NCBI GenBank assembly: GCA_009885425.1
Contig: VFKS01000110.1
Location: 1-8,654, forward strand
Direction: 5' to 3'
DNA: 8,654 nucleotides
Origin: Novosphingobium sp.
GTDB lineage: Bacteria > Pseudomonadota > Alphaproteobacteria > Sphingomonadales > Sphingomonadaceae
The position numbers and the translations under genes are program-made. The notes beneath the pieces are model-generated. The model was not told where the DNA came from and ran no database searches. It saw nothing but the letters and a program-made list of their open reading frames with translations. Positions 1-6,070 of this stretch are shown here, one piece after another. The number at the start of each line of letters is the position of its first letter. The first letter of the stretch is position 1.

Positions 1-1173
1 ACCCAATGCAACCCGTTCAACCAGACCGACGAGGTGGTCACCGACCTGTTCGACCGCCCCACCCGCCTGCCTTTCGCCTTCCGCTGGATTGGCAACACGA
101 TGGTCGTCATCAGCGATAGCGGTGCAGCGACCGGCATCGTGCGCGGCAGCGTGGTCGAGCGATTGAACGGCCGCGCGCCGGCGCAAATGCTTGCCGCCCT
201 GCTCGCCTATGCCCGCGCCGATGGCAGCAACGACGCCAAGCGCAGGATCCAGATGGAAATGCGCGGCGACGACCAGTTCGAGACCTTCGACATCTTCCAG
301 GGTCTGCTGTTCCCGCCCGGGGTACAGGGCCATGCGGTGTCGTGGCGCGAGCCCGGTGGAGCGCGGCGCAGTGCGATACTGCCCGCAATCACATACGCCG
401 CGCGCAAGTCGCTGCTCCCGTCCGAACCGCCCGGCGATCAGCCGCTGTGGGATTGGCAAATCGACCAGGCGGGAATTGCGACGCTGACCATGCCGAGCTG
501 GGTGACCTATGATGGCAGCTGGGACTGGCAGGCCTGGCTGGGCGACCGGTTGGCCAATCTGGGCCGCGCCAAGGGCCTGATCATCGACATCCGGCGCAAC
601 GAAGGCGGAACCGATTGCGGAACGCCGCTCCTGCAGCATTTGATCAGCCGGACTGCCCAGCCATTGCGCTACCGCAACCGCGTGCGCTTCCGTGAAGCCC
701 CGGCGCAGCTGATCCCCTATCTCAAGACCTGGGACCCGTCATTCCGCACGCTCGGCAAAGCTGCGATCGACGTGGGCGGCGGGTTCTACCAGCTGCCCGG
801 CGACGAAGACGAGTCCGAGATCGCGCCGCTCGCCCCGCAAATCAAAGTGCCCGTGGCGGTGCTGATGGGTCCGATCAACTCGTCCGCCACCTTCAGCTTC
901 GTGCGCCGGGTGCGAGAGACCGGCGCAGCGCGGCTGTTCGGCGGCCCAAGCGGCGGCAATCTGCGCGGGATCAATGGCGGCGCGATGTTTTTCGTCCGCC
1001 TGCCGCAAAGCGGGCTGGAGTTCGATTTGCCGCTGAAAGGCTATTTCCCGGAAGTCGCCCAGCCCGATGCGCCGGTGCTGCCGCATGTGCGGATCGAGAC
1101 AAGCGTGGCGGATATCGCGGCGGGCCGCGATCCGGTGATGGCCGCGGCGCGCAACTGGCTCGTGCCGGGTTAG
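1..1173 (+). CDS. S41-family peptidase-like protein, 5'-truncated by window edge
   Basis: The reading frame is open from base 1 to the TAG at 1171-1173 (390 codons visible). A GTG at 34 could be read as a start, but family-like sequence continues upstream of it, so the true start is probably outside the window. Numbering codons from base 1, residues 192-203 ([12 protein letters not shown]) match the S41 signature usually seen as a 'IDLRxNxGG' strand and loop. Residues 290-298 (GPINSSATF) match the nucleophile elbow, with Ser294 or Ser295 as candidate nucleophile. GGPSGGN (314-320) and the terminal [15 protein letters not shown] stretch are also typical of the family's C-terminal end. Residues about 50-75 look like the PDZ-like substrate-binding lead-in. 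No lysine lies 25 residues after the serine, where the Ser-Lys dyad of CtpA/Prc would place it, so this belongs to the 'PTGG-like' S41 group and its activity is uncertain. Signal peptide and full length cannot be judged. Confidence 0.82.
   Translation, partial: TQCNPFNQTDEVVTDLFDRPTRLPFAFRWIGNTMVVISDSGAATGIVRGSVVERLNGRAPAQMLAALLAYARADGSNDAKRRIQMEMRGDDQFETFDIFQGLLFPPGVQGHAVSWREPGGARRSAILPAITYAARKSLLPSEPPGDQPLWDWQIDQAGIATLTMPSWVTYDGSWDWQAWLGDRLANLGRAKGLIIDIRRNEGGTDCGTPLLQHLISRTAQPLRYRNRVRFREAPAQLIPYLKTWDPSFRTLGKAAIDVGGGFYQLPGDEDESEIAPLAPQIKVPVAVLMGPINSSATFSFVRRVRETGAARLFGGPSGGNLRGINGGAMFFVRLPQSGLEFDLPLKGYFPEVAQPDAPVLPHVRIETSVADIAAGRDPVMAAARNWLVPG
1170..1173. other. Tail-to-tail stop-codon overlap of S41 gene and bpt
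   Basis: The plus-strand TAG (1171-1173) and the minus-strand TAA (read from 1172 to 1170) share bases, so the two convergent genes overlap by 4 nt. There is no room for a dedicated intergenic terminator, so transcripts from each side probably run into the other gene's 3' end or stop inside it. Confidence 0.85.
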
Positions 1174-2027
1174 ACGTCAACCACCCGGTACTGCCCCTGC
1201 ACCCCATGCGCGCCGTCCTTGGTGCTCCCATCGAGCGGCAGCGCCGCATCGCGGCGCAGCGCAGCCGCTCCGGCGATCAGGTGGTCCTGGTGGACCTCGC
1301 TATACCGCTCCCACCCGTCGCGGGTCAGGCGTTCGAGCGGGCGGTAGCGGATCTTGTATTGCATCCGCACCGACCCTTCGACCCAGTAGCCCAGGTACAC
1401 GTAAGGCAGGCCCTCTTCGGCGGCGCGGCGGATGTGATCGAGGATGATGTAATTGCCCAGCCCTTCGCGGTCCGGACATTCAGGCTGGTAAAAGCTGTAG
1501 ATCATCGACAGGCCATCGCCTTGCCGATCGGTCAGGCAGGCGGCGACCAGGCGGCCAGTACTGCCGTCCTGAGTCGGCTCGCGATACTCGATCACCCAGC
1601 TATCAACCGGGGTGTGTTCGACCATGTCGGCGAAATCGACCTCGTCCATGCTGGTCATCCCGCCGCCGGGATGCCGCTGGCCGAGATAGTCCTGCAGCAG
1701 ATCGAATTGCTCGGCGGTCGACCAAGGGCGGCACACCGTGGCGACCAGATCTGAATTACGCTTGAGGTTTCGCTTCTGGCTGGACGAGGCGCGAAATTCG
1801 CCCGCCACCACCCGCACCGAAACACAGGCCTGACAATCGGCGCAGCTGGGGCGATAGGCCACCGTCTGGCTGCGGCGAAACCCGATCCGGCCGAGCGCAT
1901 CGTTCAGCTCGTCCGCATGCGGGCCCTTGAGCTCGGTAAACACCTTGCGTTCCATCCGCCCGGGCAAATAGGGGCACGGGCTGGGGCTCGTGACGAAAAA
2001 CCGGGGAAATCGAACAGGCGCGGTCAC
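1170..2027 (-). CDS. bpt: Aminoacyl-tRNA-protein transferase (leucyl-transferase Bpt / ATE family)
   Basis: Predicted cytoplasmic enzyme that moves an amino acid from aminoacyl-tRNA (leucine in characterised bacterial Bpt) to proteins beginning with Asp or Glu, marking them for ClpS/ClpAP. With the start at 2027 it has 285 residues. The ATE N-terminal region holds [17 protein letters not shown] (about residues 7-24) and the cysteine cluster [11 protein letters not shown] (58-68; Cys62, Cys65, Cys68). The C-terminal ATE domain holds [15 protein letters not shown] (211-225), followed by YRPLE. I chose the GTG at 2027 because [11 protein letters not shown] is the usual N-terminus of the family. 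An in-frame GTG at 2066 would add 13 residues ([13 protein letters not shown]) that do not look like family sequence. AAGGA lies 12 nt before the chosen start, rather far for a Shine-Dalgarno. The last 40 or so residues are a less conserved tail. The family is secure; leucyl versus arginyl specificity is inferred from the bacterial type. Confidence 0.93.
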   Translation of the reverse strand: MTAPVRFPRFFVTSPSPCPYLPGRMERKVFTELKGPHADELNDALGRIGFRRSQTVAYRPSCADCQACVSVRVVAGEFRASSSQKRNLKRNSDLVATVCRPWSTAEQFDLLQDYLGQRHPGGGMTSMDEVDFADMVEHTPVDSWVIEYREPTQDGSTGRLVAACLTDRQGDGLSMIYSFYQPECPDREGLGNYIILDHIRRAAEEGLPYVYLGYWVEGSVRMQYKIRYRPLERLTRDGWERYSEVHQDHLIAGAAALRRDAALPLDGSTKDGAHGVQGQYRVVDV

Positions 2028-2155
2028 GGGTACAAGCCATCCTTCGGCGGCAAACAAGATCTGCACTATGCATGGCAGGAGGCAGCGTTGAAAGAACTTT
2101 AACCACGAACCTGCCGTGGACCGCAGCGATTATGCACAGTGCAGAACGCCTTGCC

Positions 2156-2169
2156 TGCGCACGTGCGCA
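2156..2169. promoter_or_regulatory. 14-nt perfect palindrome, candidate operator
   Basis: TGCGCACGTGCGCA is its own reverse complement, centred between 2162 and 2163. It lies in the bpt/TIR divergent region, next to where a -35 would sit for the CATAAT box on the bpt strand. A dimeric regulator site is possible. G+C-rich palindromes of this size also occur by chance, and no second copy was noticed in the window. Confidence 0.3.
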
Positions 2170-2238
2170 AAACGGGACAGGTACCGGGGTGCAAGTTAAG
2201 CGCAGGCGGGCGTCCATCCGCGCGCAAGAATCGCCTTG

Positions 2239-2282
2239 CCCCGTGCGCATCAGGCCCCATAGTGCCGCGCAATAACACGGGG
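2239..2282. repeat. 7-bp inverted repeat flanking a weak promoter-like stretch
   Basis: CCCCGTG (2239-2245) and CACGGGG (2276-2282) are exact inverted repeats 30 nt apart, about 65 nt before the first TIR start. They bracket CATAGT (2258-2263), the weak -10 candidate. The spacing suits a pair of half-sites better than a stable hairpin. Chance is a fair explanation. Confidence 0.22.
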
Positions 2283-2346
2283 TCGCACCACACTGGCACG
2301 GCAGCCGGACGCCAGGCCTGCGCTGCGACGGAGTTTTGGGCACAGC

Positions 2347-2736
2347 ATGACCACCCCCGACGTCTTCCTCTCCTACAACCGCGAGGATCAGGCGGTGGCC
2401 GCACGCTTTGCCGAGGCGTTTGCGGCCGAAGGGCTGAATGTCTGGTGGGACACCGCGCTGCGCTCGGGCGAGGCTTATGATGAGGTGACCGAGGCGGCCT
2501 TGCGCGGGGCCAAGGCGGTGGTGGTGCTGTGGTCGCCGCGCTCGGTGGTCTCACGTTGGGTCCGGGCGGAGGCGACGATTGCCGATCGCTGCAAAACGCT
2601 GGTGCCGGTGATGATCGAGGCGTGCGAACGCCCGATCATGTTCGAGCTGACCCAGACGGCGGAGCTCTCGCACTGGACGGGGGATGCTTCGGACAAGGCC
2701 TGGCTGGCGTTCCTCGGCGATGTGCGGCGGTTTGTC
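2347..2736 (+). repeat. TIR-coding direct repeat, copy 1
   Basis: This segment encodes TIR residues 1-130 and is closely repeated at 4017-4406 and 5681-6070, without gaps at the protein level. Bases 2632-2687 match 4302-4357 exactly (56 nt), and 2647-2678 (32 nt) is identical in all three copies. Protein differences by hand count are 12/130 to copy 2 and 11/130 to copy 3. Confidence 0.9.
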
Positions 2737-4020
2737 GCCGAAGAGGCAGTACCGGCGGCATTGCCGGTCACGGCACAGCCAGCACCGGTGGAAGCAACGC
2801 TCAAGCCGGGCCAGAGCGGCTCGGCCCCTTCGCTGGCGATTTTGCCGTTCACCAACCGGTCCAGCCTGGCCGACGATGACGTCTTCGCCGAGGGTATGGT
2901 GGAGGATGTCATCTCGGCGCTGTCGCAAGGTGTCAATGTCCGGGTGCTGGGCTCGATGTCGACGGCACACCTGCGCCGGGGCGCTACGATCGATCTCGCC
3001 GCGATCGGACGCCAGTTGGGCGTGCGTTACCTGCTCGAGGGCAATGTGCGCCGGATCGCCCATAATCTGCGGGTGACGACCCAGCTGCTCGAAGCGACGA
3101 GCGGAGAGATCGTCTGGACCGGAAAATTCGACCGCCCGCTTGAAGAACTTGCCGATCTGCAGGAGGAATTGGTCACCGAAATCGCGCGTAACCTCGATGC
3201 GCAAGTTTACACCCTGGAAATGGAAAAAGCGCTGAAGAAGCCCAGCGACCTGACCGCCTGGGAGGCAGTGACCCGAGGCTCGGCCGCTTACCGCCAGGTG
3301 GATGAACTGGCGATGCAGCGCGCCCTCGACGAAGCTCTACGCGCGGCCGCCATCGCACCCGATTACGGCCCCGCTCACGCGGCCATCGCAAACGCGTACA
3401 GTGTGCACTATTTTCTGGCCAGCGATGACGATCCAGATGAGGTCCGGCGCATCCGCGGCATTGCTGAGCGGGCGATCGCGCTGGCCCCGGACGACGCCAG
3501 CGTGCTCAGCGCCGTTGGCAGTTCGCTGGGCTACCTCGGTTTCCCGGAGGAAGCGGTGCGCTATTCGCAGCGCGCCGTGCGCAAGGCACCGGGCAGCGGC
3601 TCGATCCACTATAACCACGGGTTTGTCTGCAGGATTCTGGGCCGGCATGAGGACGCCCTGTTTCACCTGAATGTGGCGGCACAACTGATCGCCAGCTGGC
3701 ACCTGATGTGGGCGGTAACAGCCTGGCGGTCGCAGTCGTTCAGCGAACTGGGGCGCTGGGCCGAGGCCGAGGCCGCCGCCGATGAAAGCATCGCGCTCAA
3801 CCCCGGGTTCGGGCAAAGTCACATCTGCAAGGCGCTGGCCTGTTTGCATTTGGGGCGTGAAGCCGAAGCGCCCGATCATATCGCGGCCGCGCGCAGGGTT
3901 GGCCTCGATCGCGCGCCGGCGGAGCGGTATTTCCGGCGGGTAGGTATGAACAGCCCAAGGCTCGAAGCTGACATTGCCGCCATCCGCGCCCTCTATGCGC
4001 AGACGGAGGAAGAGGCATGA
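2347..4020 (+). CDS. TIR / TolB-N-like / TPR protein, copy 1 of 3
   Basis: 557 residues. Residues 1-130 are a TIR domain of the bacterial TIR_2 type: FLSYNRED strand and loop (7-14), VWWDTALRSG BB-loop region (32-41), VVVLWSP (58-64), and WVRAE (71-75). Glu75 aligns with the catalytic glutamate of NAD-cleaving TIR domains such as SARM1 (W-V-H-K-E). Residues about 131-160 are a Pro/Ala-rich linker. Residues 162-306 match the TolB-N-like (COG5616) module often found in proteins with class III adenylate cyclase or winged-helix domains, with LPFTNRS, EGMVEDVI, LGVRYLLEGNVRR and GEIVWTGKFDRPLEEL. Residues about 310-520 are TPR-like helix pairs (AIAPDYGPAHAAIANA, AIALAPDDASVLSAVGS, SIALNPGFGQSH). 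No signal peptide or membrane helix is seen, so it is predicted cytoplasmic. It heads a three-gene operon. A sensor-effector role is inferred; the ligand and output are unknown. Confidence 0.92.
   Translation: MTTPDVFLSYNREDQAVAARFAEAFAAEGLNVWWDTALRSGEAYDEVTEAALRGAKAVVVLWSPRSVVSRWVRAEATIADRCKTLVPVMIEACERPIMFELTQTAELSHWTGDASDKAWLAFLGDVRRFVAEEAVPAALPVTAQPAPVEATLKPGQSGSAPSLAILPFTNRSSLADDDVFAEGMVEDVISALSQGVNVRVLGSMSTAHLRRGATIDLAAIGRQLGVRYLLEGNVRRIAHNLRVTTQLLEATSGEIVWTGKFDRPLEELADLQEELVTEIARNLDAQVYTLEMEKALKKPSDLTAWEAVTRGSAAYRQVDELAMQRALDEALRAAAIAPDYGPAHAAIANAYSVHYFLASDDDPDEVRRIRGIAERAIALAPDDASVLSAVGSSLGYLGFPEEAVRYSQRAVRKAPGSGSIHYNHGFVCRILGRHEDALFHLNVAAQLIASWHLMWAVTAWRSQSFSELGRWAEAEAAADESIALNPGFGQSHICKALACLHLGREAEAPDHIAAARRVGLDRAPAERYFRRVGMNSPRLEADIAAIRALYAQTEEEA
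4005..4010 (+). promoter_or_regulatory. Shine-Dalgarno of TIR copy 2, inside copy 1
   Basis: GGAGGA ends 6 nt before the ATG at 4017 and lies within the last codons of copy 1, where it encodes part of the terminal Glu run. With the ATGA overlap it supports translational coupling. It is the best ribosome binding site of the operon, clearly stronger than that of copy 1. Confidence 0.75.
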
Positions 4021-4406
4021 CCACCCCCGACATCTTCCTCTCCTACAACCGCGAGGATCAGGCGGTCGCCGCGCGCTTTGCCGAGGCGTTTGCGGCCGAA
4101 GGCCTGAACATCTGGTGGGACACCGCGCTGCGTTCGGGTGAGGCTTATGACGAGGTCACCGAAGCGGCCTTGCGCGCCGCCAAGGCCGTGGTGGTGCTGT
4201 GGTCGCCCCACTCGGTGGTCTCGCGCTGGGTGCGCGCGGAGGCGACGATTGCGGACCGCTGCAAGACGCTGGTTCCGGTGACGATCGAGCCCTGCGAGCG
4301 GCCGATCATGTTCGAGCTGACCCAGACGGCGGAGCTCTCGCACTGGACGGGGGATGCGGGCGACCGGGCGTGGCAAGCGCTACTGGACGATGTGCGCGGG
4401 TTTGTC
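4017..4406 (+). repeat. TIR-coding direct repeat, copy 2
   Basis: This is the second copy of the 390-bp TIR-coding unit, 1670 bp downstream of the first. It shares the 56-nt exact block (4302-4357) with copy 1 and the 32-nt three-way exact block at 4317-4348. By hand count its protein differs from copy 3 at 19 of 130 positions, the most distant TIR pair. Confidence 0.9.
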
Positions 4407-5684
4407 GGGCGGGAAGCGCCCGCAGCGCCGATCAACAAAGCCCCCGAGCCCGTCCCCGCCAAACCCGGCGAGCGCGGTGGAGCGCCGTCGCTGGCGGTGC
4501 TGCCGTTTACCAACCGCTCGGGACTGGCGGAGGACGAGGTATTCGCTTTCGGGATGGTCGAGGACCTGATCGATGCACTGTCGCAAGGGGTCAATGTCCG
4601 AGTGATATCGAGTTCCTCGACCGCGCGATTCCGCAGCGGGGCCTTGCCTGATGTCGAGGCGATGGGGCGTGAGTTGGGGGTGCGCTACTTGCTCGAAGGC
4701 AATGTCCGGCGAAGCGGGAGCGACCTTCGCGTTACGGCGCAGCTGGTCGAAGCAGCTAGCGGCGAAATTGTCTGGACGCAGAAGTTCGACCGACCGCTCG
4801 CCGAACTGGCGGCGTTGCAGGAGGACCTGATCGGCGAAGTGGCCGCGCATCTCGATGCAAAAGTCTACCGCATGGAGATGGAACGGGCGCTCAAGAAGCC
4901 GGGCGATCACACCGCTTGGGAATGCACCATGCGCGCGTTCGCCGCGATCCGGCAGTTAAACGGCGAATCGGTGCGCCGCGCGATCGAGGAAGCAGCGCAT
5001 GCGGTCGCCATCGCGCCGGACTATGGCTTGGCCCATGCCCTGCTCGCGGATGCCTCGGCGATTGCCTATATGTTTCTCAGCTCCGATAATCCCGCAGAGG
5101 TCGCGCGGATCAGGCATCACATCGATCACGCGCTGGCCCTCGATGCCGAGAGCGCCGCCGTTCTTGGCCATGTGGCGGGCGCGCTGAACTATACCGGTCA
5201 AGCGGCGGAGGGACTGCGCCGCGCCCGGCGGGCGATCGCGATCAGCCCCGGATATGGGCTGGCGCATCAGATTGCCGGCATCGCGAGCGAGATGCTCGGC
5301 CAACCCGAAGCGGCGCTGGCCCACCTTGCCGATTTTCGGCGGATCGAACCCCACTCACCTTACCAGCACTATGCATTAGCGTGGCAAGCTGATTGCTATC
5401 TCCAATTGGGCGACTGGGCGGCGGCGGAAGACGCATTTGATAGCTGCCTGGCGCTGAATCCCGATGCCAATTATGCCTATTGCCAGAAGGCGATGGTCGT
5501 CCACCACTTTGGCCGGATCGACGAAGCGCGCCAACTGATGATCGAGACCCGGCGCCGCGAACCCAGTGCAACGCTGGCCCTGTGGGAGCTTCGCACGATC
5601 CGCTGGCATGCGCGCGGTCCGGCGCGCGACGAAATGCTCACCCACCTCCGTGCGCTGTGGGCCGCAACCGAGGGCTTGGCATGA
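4017..5684 (+). CDS. TIR / TolB-N-like / TPR protein, copy 2 of 3
   Basis: 555 residues, with the same layout as copy 1. The TIR domain covers 1-130 with NIWWDTALRSG (31-41), the variant SPHSVVSRW (63-71) and the WVRAE motif (71-75; candidate catalytic Glu75). Copy-specific changes include Arg65 to His, Met89 to Thr and Ala92 to Pro. A short Pro-rich linker follows (about 131-156). The TolB-N-like domain (158-302) contains LPFTNRSG, FGMVEDLIDALSQG and LGVRYLLEGNVRR. TPR-like helices follow to about 515 (AIAPDYGLAHALLADA, AIAISPGYGLAHQIAGIASEMLG, CLALNPDANYAYCQKA). The start overlaps the stop of copy 1 as ATGA, and the TIR N-terminus aligns residue for residue, so the start is secure. No membrane segment is seen. 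The TolB-N-like domain is nearer to copy 3 (36/145 differences) than to copy 1 (41/145), the opposite of what the TIR part shows. Function is unproven. Confidence 0.92.
   Translation: MTTPDIFLSYNREDQAVAARFAEAFAAEGLNIWWDTALRSGEAYDEVTEAALRAAKAVVVLWSPHSVVSRWVRAEATIADRCKTLVPVTIEPCERPIMFELTQTAELSHWTGDAGDRAWQALLDDVRGFVGREAPAAPINKAPEPVPAKPGERGGAPSLAVLPFTNRSGLAEDEVFAFGMVEDLIDALSQGVNVRVISSSSTARFRSGALPDVEAMGRELGVRYLLEGNVRRSGSDLRVTAQLVEAASGEIVWTQKFDRPLAELAALQEDLIGEVAAHLDAKVYRMEMERALKKPGDHTAWECTMRAFAAIRQLNGESVRRAIEEAAHAVAIAPDYGLAHALLADASAIAYMFLSSDNPAEVARIRHHIDHALALDAESAAVLGHVAGALNYTGQAAEGLRRARRAIAISPGYGLAHQIAGIASEMLGQPEAALAHLADFRRIEPHSPYQHYALAWQADCYLQLGDWAAAEDAFDSCLALNPDANYAYCQKAMVVHHFGRIDEARQLMIETRRREPSATLALWELRTIRWHARGPARDEMLTHLRALWAATEGLA
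5670..5673 (+). promoter_or_regulatory. Ribosome binding site of TIR copy 3
   Basis: GAGG lies 7 nt before the ATG at 5681, inside the end of copy 2. It is moderate in strength, but it decides the start together with the ATGA overlap (5681-5684), and it argues against any start further upstream within copy 2. Confidence 0.55.
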
Positions 5685-6070
5685 TGCAGCCCGACATCTT
5701 TCTCTCCTACAATCGCGAGGATGCGGGCGTGGCCAAGCGCTTTGCCGAGGCGTTCGCGGCCGAGGGCCTCAACGTGTGGTGGGACACCGCGCTGCGTTCG
5801 GGCGAGGCTTATGACGAGGTGACCGAGGCGGCCTTGCGCGCGGCCAAGGCGGTGGTGGTGCTGTGGTCCCCGCGCTCGGTGGTCTCGCGCTGGGTCCGGG
5901 CCGAGGCGACGATTGCGGATCGCTGCAAGACTTTAGTGCCGGTGATGATCGAGGCCTGCGAGCGCCCGATCATGTTTGAACTGACCCAGACGGCGGAGCT
6001 CTCGCACTGGACCGGCGACATTTCGGACAAGTCCTGGCTGATATTTTTGGGTGACGTGCGGCGGTATGTC
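5681..6070 (+). repeat. TIR-coding direct repeat, copy 3
   Basis: Third copy of the 390-bp TIR-coding unit, 1664 bp after the second. The 32-nt block identical in all three copies is at 5981-6012. The protein differs from copy 1 at 11 of 130 residues by hand count, with many DNA differences at third codon positions. Confidence 0.88.

Larger units (their letters stand above)
2028..2346. promoter_or_regulatory. Divergent noncoding region between bpt and the TIR operon
   Basis: About 319 nt separate the bpt start from the first TIR gene and must carry promoters for both directions. Reading frames crossing it have no recognisable protein and look like high-G+C shadows. On the bpt strand CATAAT (complement of 2129-2134) resembles a sigma-70 -10 box, but no good -35 stands at the right distance. 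On the TIR strand TTGCCC (2236-2241), 16 nt, then CATAGT (2258-2263) is a weak promoter-like pair. GGAG at 2330-2333 lies 13 nt before the TIR1 ATG, so that ribosome binding site is poor. No riboswitch-like or tRNA-like fold was recognised. Confidence 0.5.

Noticed and set aside
2139..2480. Plus-strand frame of 113 codons overlapping the start of TIR copy 1
   Set aside because: The second half is the TIR gene read in a wrong frame, and the first half lacks any motif or convincing ribosome site.
2099..2554. 151-codon minus-strand frame across the bpt/TIR gap
   Set aside because: It is Arg/Pro/Ala-rich low-complexity sequence with no family resemblance, and it runs into the start of TIR copy 1. 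Treated as a shadow.
5480..5680. Upstream 67-codon extension of TIR copy 3
   Set aside because: It lies inside copy 2 in another frame and reads as a Pro/Arg-rich shadow. The TIR alignment and the ATGA overlap place the start at 5681.
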